Shown here one piece after another: positions 22,761 to 32,528 of a stretch of 64,000 nt of DNA. How positions within the stretch are numbered: position 1 is the first letter of the stretch; every line of letters starts with the position of its first letter. The notes below the pieces were generated by a model, which ran no database searches, was not told the DNA's origin, and was given only the letters and a program-made list of their open reading frames with translations. A program made the translations under genes and the position numbers. This DNA comes from Rudaea cellulosilytica DSM 22992. Its GTDB lineage: Bacteria; Pseudomonadota; Gammaproteobacteria; Xanthomonadales; Rhodanobacteraceae. The DNA lies in assembly GCF_000378125.1 (NCBI RefSeq), contig NZ_KB899244.1:186001-250000 (forward strand). The letters run 5' to 3'.

Positions 22761-25511
22761 TTATTCCACTACGCGCAACCGCGTCTTCGCCAGCGCCATG
22801 TTCGGCAATAGCATGCGCTCGATTTCCGTCGCCTCCAGCGGCTGCGAATAGAGGAAGCCCTGGCCTTCGATGCAGCCGGCGCGCACGAGGAAATCGCGCT
22901 GGGCCTCGGTCTCGATGCCCTCGGCGATCGTGCGCAGGCTCAGGCTCTTGCCGATCGCAAGGATCGCCTGGACGATCGCCGCGTCATTCGAATCGCCGGG
23001 CAGGCCGGAAATGAAGGTGCGGTCGATCTTCAGCCAGGTGATCGCCGGCAGTTTGAGATAGACCAGCGACGAATAGCCCATGCCGAAGTCGTCGATCGCC
23101 ACGCTTACGCCGATCTCGTGCAAGCGATGCATGATCCGATCGGTATCCTCGCCGAGGCGCAGCACCGAGCTTTCGGTGATTTCGAGCACGAGGCGCGACG
23201 GCGCCACGCCGGTTTCCATCAGCGCCCGGCTCAACGCCTCGACGAAGGCATGGTGCCCGAACCAGTTCGCCGACACGTTTATCGCGACGCGAATCGGCGG
23301 CATGCCGGCACGCTCCCATTCGGCGATCTTGGCGAGCACGCTGTGCATGACCCATTGGTCGATCTGGCGGACGATGCCCAGATTCTCCGCGATCGGCACG
23401 AATTCCGAAGGCGCGATCATGCCGCGCAGTGGATGTCGCCAACGCAACAGGGCCTCGACCGCAACGATGCGCCCGCTGCGCAATTCCACGCTCGGCTGAT
23501 AGAAGATGTGCAATTCGTCGCGGGCCAGCGCTTGCCGAAGTTCGGCCGCAGTCTGCAGCCGACTGCGCGCCTTCGCGTGCATGAGCGGTGTGTAGAAGCG
23601 CATGCAATTGCGCTCTTCGGTCTTCGCCGCGTACATCGCCGCGTCCGCATTGGCGATCATCGTCGCCGCATCGGCCGCATCGAGCGGATAGCCGGCGATG
23701 CCGATACTCGCGCTGATCACGATCTCATGGTCGTCGATGCGATACGGTTCGGACAAACTCGCGAGCAGGCGGTTCGCCAGTCCCGCCGCATCCTCGCGCA
23801 GGCTCAGGCCGCGCGCGAGCACGGTGAACTCGTCGCCGCCGATGCGTCCGGCGAGGTCAAGCGGCGAAAGCTGCTTGGCGACGCGCTCCGCAGCGGTGGA
23901 GAGCAGGCGGTCGCCTATTGCATGACTGAAGCTGTCGTTGACGATCTTGAACGCATCGAGATCGATGAACAGCACCGCGACCGCCTCGCGCGTCCTCTCG
24001 GCGGCGATAATCGCCTTCGAACAATGTTCCTCGAACTGGGCGCGGTTGACGAGGCCGGTCAGCGGATCGTGGCTGGCCAAATACTCCAGTTGCAACCGGT
24101 CGGACTTGGATGTCGTGATGTCGGCGATCACTGCAACATAGCGCTGGACGCGCCCATGATCGTCGCGGATCACGCTGATGCTCAAGCGCTCGTCGTACAA
24201 GCTGCCGTCGCGGCGCCGCGTACGCACTTCGCCCAACCACGAGCCCGTCGCCGCGATCTGCGCCCAGATCGATGGCGGCAGCAGCCCGCCATGCGGCAAC
24301 ACGCGCATGTCGTCGATACGCTTGCCGGCGAGTTCCTCGGCGGAAAACCCGGTCAATGCCGTGTGCGCCGCGTTGACCGCGATTACGCGCCGCGATGCGT
24401 CGGCGATGATCACGCCTTCTGCGACCGACGCGAGCGCTTCGGCCGCGATGCGCCGCTCCTCCTCCATCGCCACGCGCTCCGACACGTCGCGAATGATCGC
24501 CTGGCGCACATGTTTCTCGCCCCAGCGCGCCATACTCCACTGCGTTTCCACCGGCCGCAAGCCGCCGTCATGTGCGCGCAACTGGCCGTTCGTCGACGCC
24601 TTTTGATCCGACGAATTCTCCACGACCAGATCCGCAAAGCGCTTGCCCACGATCTCGTGCGGCGTACGCCCGATCCAGGCGGCAGCCGTGCGATTTGCAT
24701 CGAGGACAAGGCCATCATCCTCGTCGACCATGACGATCGCATCGGCGGCGCTGTCAAACAGAACGCGATAACGTTCCTCGGTGCCGCGAATCTTCGCCAT
24801 CGTCCTCCGCGCCATGGTCAGCCACAGCAGCGACGCCAGACCCACGATGGCGAACACACAGCCGTAGAGGATGCGCCCGATCCACACCGTGCCCTGGGCG
24901 ATCGACGTGGAAAACACCTCAGTCTGCGGCTGGATGAAGTAGTTGAGTATCGCGATTCGCGTGGTTTGCGTCTCCATCCGCGCCGATGTCCAATCGGCCG
25001 AGTGGCGCTCTTTGCGCAGCTCCGCGGCGATGACACCGAGCTCGTCGATCGAGGCATCGGTGGAATACCACGCCTTGAGCGCATCGCGCACATAAGGCGC
25101 CCAGCGCAAATGGCGGAATATGAAAATCATGACCGGTATCGCTTCGGGTATGACCTTGCCGCGCTCGAACGCGCTTCTGACCGCGTACCAGTCGTAGTTC
25201 TCGCGGGTCGTTTCCTCGCGGGCGAAGCGATCGTCGCCGAGCAAGGCGTAATTGCGCTGGAAGCTCTCCATGGCTTCGGGGTTGCCCTGCACCGCGTAGT
25301 CCTGCAAGTCGACGACGATCTGCTTCTGCGCCTTGGACCAGGTGCTTTCGCCGTTGAGCAAACCGGCGAGCGCAAGCTGCACCTGCTGCGCGCCCCACAT
25401 CAGAATCAGCACGAGCGCGACCAGTGCGAACAGGCCCCACGCCAGCGGCATAAGCCGCTGGGTGAGCGCTTGCCCAGACGCTGTCGTATTCCCTTTCATA
25501 ATGCGCATCAT
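22761..25511 (-). CDS. Membrane PAS-PAS-GGDEF-EAL cyclic-di-GMP signalling protein
   Basis: A 916-residue inner-membrane sensor. Membrane segments at about residues 23-45 and 205-232 enclose a 160-residue helical, probably periplasmic, domain. Then come two PAS domains (about 243-350 and 365-480), a GGDEF domain with intact RIGGDEFTVLA near 557, and an EAL domain with VEALLRWRHP near 687, DDFGMGYSSL, KIDRTF and EGIETEAQ. Both catalytic signatures are complete, so cyclase and phosphodiesterase activity are each possible. The RxxD inhibitory site before GGDEF is absent (the residues are SPLD). The gene lies 19 bases downstream of the TenA-like gene on the same strand. The second ATG codon (25508) or one at 25499 could be the real start. 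Confidence 0.93.
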   Translation of the reverse strand: MMRIMKGNTTASGQALTQRLMPLAWGLFALVALVLILMWGAQQVQLALAGLLNGESTWSKAQKQIVVDLQDYAVQGNPEAMESFQRNYALLGDDRFAREETTRENYDWYAVRSAFERGKVIPEAIPVMIFIFRHLRWAPYVRDALKAWYSTDASIDELGVIAAELRKERHSADWTSARMETQTTRIAILNYFIQPQTEVFSTSIAQGTVWIGRILYGCVFAIVGLASLLWLTMARRTMAKIRGTEERYRVLFDSAADAIVMVDEDDGLVLDANRTAAAWIGRTPHEIVGKRFADLVVENSSDQKASTNGQLRAHDGGLRPVETQWSMARWGEKHVRQAIIRDVSERVAMEEERRIAAEALASVAEGVIIADASRRVIAVNAAHTALTGFSAEELAGKRIDDMRVLPHGGLLPPSIWAQIAATGSWLGEVRTRRRDGSLYDERLSISVIRDDHGRVQRYVAVIADITTSKSDRLQLEYLASHDPLTGLVNRAQFEEHCSKAIIAAERTREAVAVLFIDLDAFKIVNDSFSHAIGDRLLSTAAERVAKQLSPLDLAGRIGGDEFTVLARGLSLREDAAGLANRLLASLSEPYRIDDHEIVISASIGIAGYPLDAADAATMIANADAAMYAAKTEERNCMRFYTPLMHAKARSRLQTAAELRQALARDELHIFYQPSVELRSGRIVAVEALLRWRHPLRGMIAPSEFVPIAENLGIVRQIDQWVMHSVLAKIAEWERAGMPPIRVAINVSANWFGHHAFVEALSRALMETGVAPSRLVLEITESSVLRLGEDTDRIMHRLHEIGVSVAIDDFGMGYSSLVYLKLPAITWLKIDRTFISGLPGDSNDAAIVQAILAIGKSLSLRTIAEGIETEAQRDFLVRAGCIEGQGFLYSQPLEATEIERMLLPNMALAKTRLRVVE

Positions 25512-25530
25512 ACGCCTGGACGTCGCCGCA

Positions 25531-26301
25531 TTACGCTGCGACTTCGCGCAGAATATCCATGCCGTAGCGCGATGCCGCCAGGCAACGGTCGATCACGATG
25601 CGCATGCTGGTGTAGCTTCTGCGCACGCACTCGCGCAGGTGCGCGACCTGTTGCGGAACCGGGTTGTTGCCGACCAGTGCGCAGACGATTTCCAACGCCT
25701 CCCACGGATGTTCGTCGTCGTAGGCCGCGTGCAGTTTCAGCCAGCGCAGGGCCTGCGGCGTCGGCATGCTCTCCCGGTAGGCTGCGCCCTCGTAGACGCG
25801 CTGCGACCATTCACCGGTCGCGCCCTCGACCGCGTAGTTCGTCGCAATGATGCCCGCCGCGAGCCCGTCGCCCGTGCTGACCTCTTCGCACCAGTTGGCC
25901 AACACCATCGCGTCGGTCGGCACCCAACCGTTGAGCACCTTGTCGCGGGACACGCCGGCGCCTTCCGCCCAATCCAGCCAATACTCCGCATGGTTCTGTT
26001 CGACGCGGATATTGCGCACGAGCCAACGCCGCGCCATGTTGTCGCCCTCGCTGCGGCCATAGCGGGTCTTCATCAGGCTTGCGGACATGTACGCGGGAAA
26101 ACGTTCGATCACCGGCCACACGCCGGTCATGAAGCTTGCGGTGGATTCGGTGCTCAATTGCGCCTCGCGCATCAGCGCAAACAACTCGTGCTCAACAACT
26201 TCTCGCTTGGCGTCTGCACAGGAGTCGACCATATCCTGCGCCCACGCCGGATAACTGCTCAGTTCATCGATCGGGCCAGTGCGTTCAAAACGGCTATTCA
26301 T
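25531..26301 (-). CDS. TenA/PqqC-like haem-oxygenase-fold protein (iron-containing redox enzyme family)
   Basis: A 256-residue, all-helical soluble protein of the haem-oxygenase-like fold that includes TenA thiaminases, PqqC and the CADD-type diiron proteins. Conserved-looking metal or active-site residues are in VRNIRVEQNHAEYWLDW and KLHAAYDDEHPWEALEI (H...D..H...E), close to the diiron pattern. It lacks an obvious thiaminase Cys signature, so a redox or oxygenase role is more plausible than thiamine salvage; homologues are often mislabelled as TenA transcriptional regulators. The ATG at 26301 follows GAGGAGA. It is downstream of the SUMF1-domain gene and directly upstream of the GGDEF-EAL gene. 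Confidence 0.75.
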   Translation of the reverse strand: MNSRFERTGPIDELSSYPAWAQDMVDSCADAKREVVEHELFALMREAQLSTESTASFMTGVWPVIERFPAYMSASLMKTRYGRSEGDNMARRWLVRNIRVEQNHAEYWLDWAEGAGVSRDKVLNGWVPTDAMVLANWCEEVSTGDGLAAGIIATNYAVEGATGEWSQRVYEGAAYRESMPTPQALRWLKLHAAYDDEHPWEALEIVCALVGNNPVPQQVAHLRECVRRSYTSMRIVIDRCLAASRYGMDILREVAA

Positions 26302-26527
26302 CGTAGCTCTCCTCGGAATCGGAAAGGGGCAGCCCGGTGGGCGACTCCGAAAACTACTCACCGTGCAGGCGCCGGCATGGTTGCTGACGGCGCAGGAAAT
26401 TGTTGTAGCGAAACTAAGGGTTGACGACGACGCATCGAGCCCCGCCAACCCGGCATTTAAACGCGAACATCATACGCCGGACCGCGGATTGCGGAGAAAA
26501 GTTGAAATGTATACTACGTCGCAGAAT

Positions 26528-28453
26528 TTACAGGTCGCGAGCGACGCGGATGCCTACCTGCGAGTTTCGCGCGTCGACGGGCAGATTCGTGCGGAAAGCC
26601 GAACGCGCCTGCTCCGGCGCACTACCCCAGGAAGCACCGCGCACGACGCGGCGTTCGCAGCCGGGATTGACCCAGGCACGGGCATCCGCCGGTGCGCGCA
26701 GATAGCTGTCGTGCCAGCAGTCCTCGACCCAGTCGGCAACGTTGCCGTCGATGTCGCGCAAGCCGAACGGATTGGCGGCAAACTTGCCGATCGGGGCCGG
26801 CCCCCAGTAGCCGTCGCTATAACGCGGAAAAGCGTTGCTCCAGCGCCGGCCCGACGGGGATTTGTCGCCGTCGCCGGTCAGGTTCGCCAGCTTCGAGGGC
26901 GGATTGCCGTCGCCCCACCAGTAACGCGTCGTCGTGCCGGCACGCAAGGCGTACTCGTACTCGGCCTCGCTCGGCAAACGGTAGCGCTTGCCGGTACGCG
27001 CCGACAGCCATTGCGTGTATGCCTTGGCATCGTTCCAGGAGACGTGGACCACCGGCAGATTGTCGGCTGCGATGGCCCCGCTATAGTCGTTGCGCCAGCT
27101 GATGCCGCGGCGGTCCATCGTGCGCCCTGAGTCCTCGTCGTAGACCGTGGAACTGCCGATCTTCTCCGCGTCGGTCTGGTATTTGGCGTCGTCGACGAAT
27201 GCGCGGAAATCGGCGACGCTGACCTCGTCCTCGCCAAGCGCGAAACCGAGTACGACCTTCACCTCGCGCTGCGGCTCCTCGGTACTGCGATGGCCGGGTT
27301 CCTGCGCCGGCGAGCCCATCGTGAAGCTGCCGATCGGCACGACCACGATGGCCGGGGCCTTGCCGTTGCGGTCGACGAAAGCATCGCTGATCACCTGCCC
27401 GGGCTTGTAGCTCGCGTACAGGCGCGCATTGCGCAGACGCTCGTTGAACGCGTCGACGCCGCCGACATCAGGGCTCAAGCCGAGCGCGCGCTGCGCGAGC
27501 AATTGTGCAAGGTCGGCATTGCCCGCATCGAGCGCGGAATTGGCCTGTGCCATCACCGCCGTCGCGCGCTGCTCGCGGATGCCCTGGATCTGACTGCGCG
27601 TGTCGAGCAACTGCTGCGAACCCGGGCGGATCGAGGACGCGCTGCGCAGCGCGTCCTCGGCACCGCCGTAGTCGTCCTGCGCGGCCGCCGCGAGCGCGCG
27701 GTCAAGCCAGGTGCGCTCGATCTGTGCGAGCCCCAGGTCGGCAAGCTTGTTGTCGGGGTCGATCTTGGTCACTTGGCGATAGACCGCAAGCGCATCGCTG
27801 CGGTTCTTCGCCGCTTCGGCGTCGTCCTTGGCCTCGCGATGCAGCAGCTCGGCTGCACGCGTCAGCAACGGCGTCGTCTGGCGCAGCTTCTTCAGCCGCG
27901 ACTGCAAATCGTCGATGGACTCCTCGGCCAGTGCCTGGTCGCGCAACACGGCGATCAGACGCGCGGACTCGTCTTCGTCGCCACGGTCGAGCGCGTCGCC
28001 GGTCTGCTGCAGGATCGCGGCCGCGACTTTTTCCACGCCGGCGTTCGCTGCCGCGCTGCGGTTGTCGGCGTCGAGCACCTGCCGATAGTAAGCGAGTGCG
28101 CCGTCCTTCGCCTCGATCAGCTTGCCCTTGGCGAAGGCATCGTCGGCCTTCTTCAGCAAGGCAGCGATCGCCTTCGGCGGCGGCGGCGGCGGCGGGGCCA
28201 AACTGATCGGCGGCCCCCATTGTGCCGCCTGCTCGCGTTCGGCAACGGATGCGTTCGTCGTTTCTCCCGAGCGCTGTGCTTGGGCGATGATCAGCGCATT
28301 GCTCGGCGCGGCAGCATCGGTCGACGATCCAGTCGCCGGTTCCTGTGCCGGCATGCCTGGAAAGAAACGCCAGGCGAGCGCAAACAGCAGCAGGGCGATG
28401 CCCGCGGCACCGCCTAGCGCAGTCTGTTTGTTGACGACATCGCTACCGGGCAT
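26528..28453 (-). CDS. Membrane-anchored SUMF1 (formylglycine-generating-fold) domain protein
   Basis: A 641-residue protein with one N-terminal membrane segment (about 12-30), a low-complexity linker, a long helical TPR-like or coiled region (about 90-340), and a C-terminal SUMF1/FGE-sulfatase domain (about 365-641: VVPIGSFTMGSP, VVHVSWNDAKAYTQWLSART, RLPSEAEYEYALRAG, GLRDIDGNVADWVEDCW, RVVRGASWGSAPEQARSAFR). The paired catalytic cysteines of true formylglycine-generating enzymes are not present in the last block (ARSAFR instead of C.R...C), so sulfatase activation is unlikely and a binding or scaffolding role is more probable. The membrane helix suggests the rest is periplasmic. Divergent from rnd. 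Confidence 0.85.
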   Translation of the reverse strand: MPGSDVVNKQTALGGAAGIALLLFALAWRFFPGMPAQEPATGSSTDAAAPSNALIIAQAQRSGETTNASVAEREQAAQWGPPISLAPPPPPPPKAIAALLKKADDAFAKGKLIEAKDGALAYYRQVLDADNRSAAANAGVEKVAAAILQQTGDALDRGDEDESARLIAVLRDQALAEESIDDLQSRLKKLRQTTPLLTRAAELLHREAKDDAEAAKNRSDALAVYRQVTKIDPDNKLADLGLAQIERTWLDRALAAAAQDDYGGAEDALRSASSIRPGSQQLLDTRSQIQGIREQRATAVMAQANSALDAGNADLAQLLAQRALGLSPDVGGVDAFNERLRNARLYASYKPGQVISDAFVDRNGKAPAIVVVPIGSFTMGSPAQEPGHRSTEEPQREVKVVLGFALGEDEVSVADFRAFVDDAKYQTDAEKIGSSTVYDEDSGRTMDRRGISWRNDYSGAIAADNLPVVHVSWNDAKAYTQWLSARTGKRYRLPSEAEYEYALRAGTTTRYWWGDGNPPSKLANLTGDGDKSPSGRRWSNAFPRYSDGYWGPAPIGKFAANPFGLRDIDGNVADWVEDCWHDSYLRAPADARAWVNPGCERRVVRGASWGSAPEQARSAFRTNLPVDARNSQVGIRVARDL

Positions 28454-28598
28454 CGGCGGTTCGGCTGGAAAATACCGGCTGACAGTCTTGCCTCGGAACC
28501 TTAGGCTATGCGCTCGCGCGCCGCAACCCGAGATTGTCGGCGCACATACGCTATATTCACTTTCCGGACCGCCTTGCTCGGTTCAACCAAGGTTTCCG

Positions 28599-29687
28599 AT
28601 GCACGCATGGATCGACAGCGACACCGCGCTGACCACATGGATCGCCCAGCATTCGGATAGCACGCTCGTCGCGCTCGATACCGAATTCATGCGCACAAAC
28701 ACGTTCGCGCCTATCCTCGCCCTTGTGCAGGTCAAACTCGGCGATGAGATCGCCCTGCTCGATTCGACCAGGCTAGGCGCCCATGCCGCGCTCGCCGCGC
28801 GCCTGCGCGACCCGGCAAATATCTGCCTGATGCACAGCGCGAGCGAGGACCTGGAAGCGCTCGCCAGCGTCGTTCCCTCAGGTCCAGCTACGCTGTTCGA
28901 CACGCAAATAGCCGCCGCGATGGCCGGCTTCGGCTTCGGCCTTTCTTACCAGAAACTGGTCGCCACGCTGTTCGGCGTCGATCTGCCCAAGTCGGAAACG
29001 CGCTCGGACTGGCTGCAGCGCCCGCTCAGCGCCGCGCAACTCGACTATGCCGCGCAGGACGTGGCCTGGCTGCCGCAGATCCATGCCCGTCTCGCCGATG
29101 CGCTGGAGTCGCTCGGCCGCAGCGAATGGCTGGCCGAGGATTGCAGCCGTTTGGTGGAGCGCGTGCGTCGCGCCACGCTGGATTCGCAGCCGCAGCGCGC
29201 CTTCCGCAGCGCATTCGACTGGCCTCGCGACAACCAGATCCTGCTGCGTCGCCTGCTGCGCTGGCGCGAAACGGCCGCGCGCCACTACGACAAACCGCGC
29301 TCCTGGCTGCTCGACGATGCGCATGCGCTCGATCTCGCCCAACGGCCGCCGACCGACGACGATCAGCTGTTCGAGCGCACCAAAGGCCTGCGCGCACTGC
29401 GCTCCGCGCCGCGGGCCGAAGTGCTTGCCCTGTTGCAGGCGCCGTTGGGCGAAGACGATGCTGCGACCACGGCGATTCCGCCGCCAATGTCGTCAGCGGA
29501 AAAACGCGCCGCGACCGCGATGAAGGATGCCGTGGCGGACATCGCCCGACAGCTCGATCTTCCCGAAGGCCTGCTCTGCCCGCGCCGCCACATCGAAGCT
29601 TTCCTCACCGATCGTGCTTGGCCGGGAGCGCTCGAAGGCTGGCGCAAACCGCTGTTGTTCGATCCGCTGAATGCGAAGCTGCCGTGA
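28599..29687 (+). CDS. rnd: Ribonuclease D
   Basis: 3'-to-5' exoribonuclease in tRNA maturation. The 362-residue product carries the DEDD catalytic set: VALDTEFMRTNTF (Exo I), HSASEDLEAL (Exo II) and LDYAAQDVAWLPQIH (Exo III), followed by HRDC-type helices in the C-terminal half (KTKGLRAL-like TKGLRALRSAPR and LLCPRRHIEAFL). The frame is open far upstream to 28122, but that part overlaps the divergent SUMF1 gene; the ATG at 28599 begins at the family's normal N-terminus (MHAWIDSDTAL). It is followed by a structured gap leading to the thr operon. Confidence 0.95.
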   Translation: MHAWIDSDTALTTWIAQHSDSTLVALDTEFMRTNTFAPILALVQVKLGDEIALLDSTRLGAHAALAARLRDPANICLMHSASEDLEALASVVPSGPATLFDTQIAAAMAGFGFGLSYQKLVATLFGVDLPKSETRSDWLQRPLSAAQLDYAAQDVAWLPQIHARLADALESLGRSEWLAEDCSRLVERVRRATLDSQPQRAFRSAFDWPRDNQILLRRLLRWRETAARHYDKPRSWLLDDAHALDLAQRPPTDDDQLFERTKGLRALRSAPRAEVLALLQAPLGEDDAATTAIPPPMSSAEKRAATAMKDAVADIARQLDLPEGLLCPRRHIEAFLTDRAWPGALEGWRKPLLFDPLNAKLP

Positions 29688-29762
29688 TCCTCGGCACCTC
29701 ATCGGCGTCCCATCGACGAATCGGCCGTGCAGGCGACGGCGCTTTTCACGACTCGACCACCC

Positions 29763-29805
29763 AGACGGCGACAAATTTCATGAATTTGGCCGTCTAGACG
29801 GCCAA
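29763..29805. promoter_or_regulatory. Nested inverted repeats upstream of the thr leader
   Basis: TTGGCCGTCTAGACGGCCAA (29786-29805) is a perfect 20-base palindrome. Its left half also pairs with AGACGGC at 29763-29769, and inside that lies CAAATT-TCATG-AATTTG (29772-29788). The two foldings are mutually exclusive. They lie between the rnd stop and the leader peptide, just before a TTGACA hexamer (29811-29816). Operator or rnd transcript end are both possible. Confidence 0.5.
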
Positions 29806-29846
29806 CTCGCTTGACAGTGCGACCGTGGATCGGTTCCACTAGCGGC

Positions 29847-29921
29847 ATGTCCCGCGCCACGACGATTACCATGACGACCATTACCACTATCCGTGTGGTG
29901 CGGTCCGTCGTGCGCAACTGA
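29847..29921 (+). CDS. thrL: thr operon leader peptide
   Basis: A 24-codon frame that begins MSRATTITMTTITTIR and ends VVRN before a TGA. It contains seven Thr and three Ile codons within eleven residues (codons 5-15), the regulatory codon set known from the E. coli thr leader, and lies 87 bases before thrA. Ribosome stalling on these codons when charged tRNA-Thr or tRNA-Ile is scarce would control the downstream RNA fold. No Shine-Dalgarno is seen before the ATG, and the start could also be the internal ATG at codon 9. Confidence 0.8.
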   Translation: MSRATTITMTTITTIRVVRSVVRN

Positions 29922-29961
29922 ATTCCTAAGCACACGGCCCCGCACCTCGACGAAGGTGCGG
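29897..29961 (+). promoter_or_regulatory. thr attenuator: alternative RNA stems
   Basis: CCGCACCT (29940-29947) pairs with AGGTGCGG (29954-29961) across the loop CGACGA. The same left arm can instead pair through CCGCACC with an identical GGTGCGG at 29897-29903, inside the leader peptide codons just after the Thr/Ile run. That is the terminator/antiterminator logic of amino acid attenuation. No run of T follows the downstream stem, so it may act with Rho or by hiding sequences rather than as a classic intrinsic terminator. Confidence 0.55.
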
Positions 29962-30008
29962 TTCGCGCCGCAAACCTTCGGTAGAATGCACGGCCTTCCG
30001 GAGGTTTC

Positions 30009-32528
30009 ATGACCACGCTCGCCCAACCGCTTCACCCTGCCGCAGCCGCCTCTCCGACGTCACAACGCGTTAATACGTTGTCGAACGTCGCGCACAAATT
30101 CGGCGGCACCTCGATGGCGGACGCAGCGCGTATCCGCCACGTCGCCGAGCTCGTGCGTGCGCGGCCGGAAGCCACCCAGGTGGTCGTCGTCTCGGCGATG
30201 TCGGGCGTGACCGACGCGCTGCTCGCACTCGCCGCCGCGGCCGCGGCCAACCAGCCCTGGCGCGACAAATTCGAAGCCTTGCGCCAGCGCCACCTCGATA
30301 CCGCAGAGGAACTGTTCGCGGACAAGGCGCAGCCGGCCAAAGACTGGCTGACCGCGCGCTTCGACGAACTCTCCAAGGTGCTCGATGCGATCGCGGTGCT
30401 GCGCGGCGCCGGAAACGGCGTCGCCGAAGCGATCAGCGGTAACGGCGAAGTCTGGTCGTCTTGGCTGCTGCACGCCCTCTTGCGTTCGCTTGGCGCGGAC
30501 TACGCCTGGTGCGATGCGCGCGAAGTGCTCGTCGTGCGCCACGAGGAACTCGGCGTCGCAGTCGACTGGGACGTGACCGAAGCCAAACTCGCGCTTTGGC
30601 GCGCGGCGCATCCACAACCGCGCGTCGTCGTCACCGGCTACGTCGCACGCGACGAGAACGGCCGCGACACCGTGCTCGGCCGCAACGGCAGCGACTACTC
30701 CGGGGCCATTTTCGCGGCGTTGTACAAATCCGAAGAACTGCACATCTGGACCGACGTCGACGGCGTGCTCAGCGCCGACCCGCGCATCGAGCCGGAGGCG
30801 GTGACCCTCAGCGCAATGAGCTACAACGAGGCCTGCGAACTGGCCTACTTCGGCGCCAAGGTCATCCATCCGCAGACGATGGCGCCGGCGATCTCGCGCG
30901 GGCTGCCAATCCTTATCCGCAACACGTTCAAGCCCGAACTGCCGGGCACGCGCATCGACGCGCGCGGCGATGAGAACGGCCCGGTCAAGGGTCTGACCCT
31001 GGCCCACGGCCTCGCTTTGCTCAACGTCGAAGGCACCGGCATGATCGGCGTGCCCGGCACGGCCGAGCGCGTGTTCGCCGCGCTGCGCGCCGCGCGCGTC
31101 TCGGTGGTGATGATCTCGCAGGGCTCGAGCGAGCATTCGATCTGCTGCGTGGTCAAGCTCGCCGAGGCCGACACCGCGCGCGCCGCGATCGAAGGCGCGT
31201 TCGCGCGCGAGCTGCATGCCGGCCAGATCAACGGCGTGCAAGTGTCGCGCGATATCAGCGTTCTGGCCGTGGTCGGCGACCGCATGGCCGGCGTACCCGG
31301 CGTTGCCGCGCGCCTGTTCGATGCGCTGGCGCGCTCGCACGTGAACATCCGCGCGATCGCCCAGGGCGCCTCCGAGCGCAACATCTCGGTCGCGATTTCT
31401 AACGACCAGGCCACGCTCGCGCTGCGTGCCGCACACGCGGCATTCTGGCTGTCGCCGCAGACAATCTCGGTCGGCCTGATCGGCCCGGGCAAGGTCGGCG
31501 CGGCCCTGCTCGATCAGATCTCGGCCGCGGCGCCGCGCCTGCGCCGCGAGGCCGGCTTGGACCTGCGCCTGCGCGCGATCCTGTCGACCAAATACCTGCT
31601 CGCAGACGAGCGCGATCTCGGCGCGAATTGGCGCGACCGTGACGGCGATTTCGTCGGCAACGACATCGACGGTTTCATGAAGCACCTGATCGCCGCGCAT
31701 CTGCCGCACACGGTCATCGTCGACTGCTCCGGCAGCAACGAGGTCGCGGCGAAATATCCGCAGTGGCTCGCCGCGGGCATCCATGTGATCACGCCGAACA
31801 AGCAAGCCGGCGCCGGCCCGCTCGACCGCTACCGCGCAATAAAAGCTGCAGCGGCGCAGAGCGGCGCGCGCTTCCGCTACGAAGCGACCGTCGGTGCCGG
31901 TCTGCCCGTGATGCAGACCCTGCGCGACTTGATCGACACGGGCGACGAGCTGACCGCAGTGGCGGGGATTTTTTCCGGTACGCTGGCGTGGCTGTTCAAT
32001 CGATACGACGGCAGCATCGCGTTTTCCGAGCTCGTCCGCGAAGCGCACAAGCTCGGCTACACCGAGCCCGATCCGCGCGACGATCTTTCCGGCATCGACG
32101 TGGCGCGCAAACTGGTCATCCTTGCGCGCGAAGCGGGACGCGAGCTCTCGTTGGAAAACGTCGCAGTCGAGAACCTCGTGCCGTCTCCATTGCTCGGCGC
32201 GGGGCGCGAAGAATTCATGTCGCGCCTGAGCGAACTCGACGCGCCGATCGCCGCGCGCCTCGCCGCGGCGAAAGCGAAAGATCGCGTGCTGCGCTACGTC
32301 GCCCAGCTCGACAAGGACGGCAAGGCCAGCGTCGGCCTCGTCGAGCTGCCGCGCTCGCATACGTTCGCCAACCTGCAGCTGACCGACAACGTCGTGCAGT
32401 TCTCGACCAAACGCTACAACAGCAATCCGATGGTGATCCAAGGCCCCGGCGCGGGCCCCGAGGTCACCGCTGCCGGCGTGTTCGCCGACCTGCTGCGCGT
32501 CGCCGCCTCGCTCGGTGCGCGCGTATGA
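30009..32528 (+). CDS. thrA: Bifunctional aspartokinase/homoserine dehydrogenase I
   Basis: First and third steps of Thr/Met synthesis from aspartate. The 839-residue protein joins an aspartokinase ([14 protein letters not shown] at about residues 29-42, [14 protein letters not shown]), two ACT domains at about 315-470 (feedback by Thr), and an NADPH-dependent homoserine dehydrogenase from about 475 ([31 protein letters not shown]-type [12 protein letters not shown] and [19 protein letters not shown] near the end). GGAGG before the ATG is a good ribosome site. It overlaps thrB (ATGA), which overlaps thrC in the same way, so the three are one translationally coupled operon under the leader peptide. 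Confidence 0.97.
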   Translation: MTTLAQPLHPAAAASPTSQRVNTLSNVAHKFGGTSMADAARIRHVAELVRARPEATQVVVVSAMSGVTDALLALAAAAAANQPWRDKFEALRQRHLDTAEELFADKAQPAKDWLTARFDELSKVLDAIAVLRGAGNGVAEAISGNGEVWSSWLLHALLRSLGADYAWCDAREVLVVRHEELGVAVDWDVTEAKLALWRAAHPQPRVVVTGYVARDENGRDTVLGRNGSDYSGAIFAALYKSEELHIWTDVDGVLSADPRIEPEAVTLSAMSYNEACELAYFGAKVIHPQTMAPAISRGLPILIRNTFKPELPGTRIDARGDENGPVKGLTLAHGLALLNVEGTGMIGVPGTAERVFAALRAARVSVVMISQGSSEHSICCVVKLAEADTARAAIEGAFARELHAGQINGVQVSRDISVLAVVGDRMAGVPGVAARLFDALARSHVNIRAIAQGASERNISVAISNDQATLALRAAHAAFWLSPQTISVGLIGPGKVGAALLDQISAAAPRLRREAGLDLRLRAILSTKYLLADERDLGANWRDRDGDFVGNDIDGFMKHLIAAHLPHTVIVDCSGSNEVAAKYPQWLAAGIHVITPNKQAGAGPLDRYRAIKAAAAQSGARFRYEATVGAGLPVMQTLRDLIDTGDELTAVAGIFSGTLAWLFNRYDGSIAFSELVREAHKLGYTEPDPRDDLSGIDVARKLVILAREAGRELSLENVAVENLVPSPLLGAGREEFMSRLSELDAPIAARLAAAKAKDRVLRYVAQLDKDGKASVGLVELPRSHTFANLQLTDNVVQFSTKRYNSNPMVIQGPGAGPEVTAAGVFADLLRVAASLGARV

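Noticed and set aside
29811-29846. TTGACA hexamer as the -35 of the thr promoter
   Set aside because: At 16-18 bases spacing no reasonable -10 exists, and the start would fall on the leader ATG. Left unannotated as a promoter.
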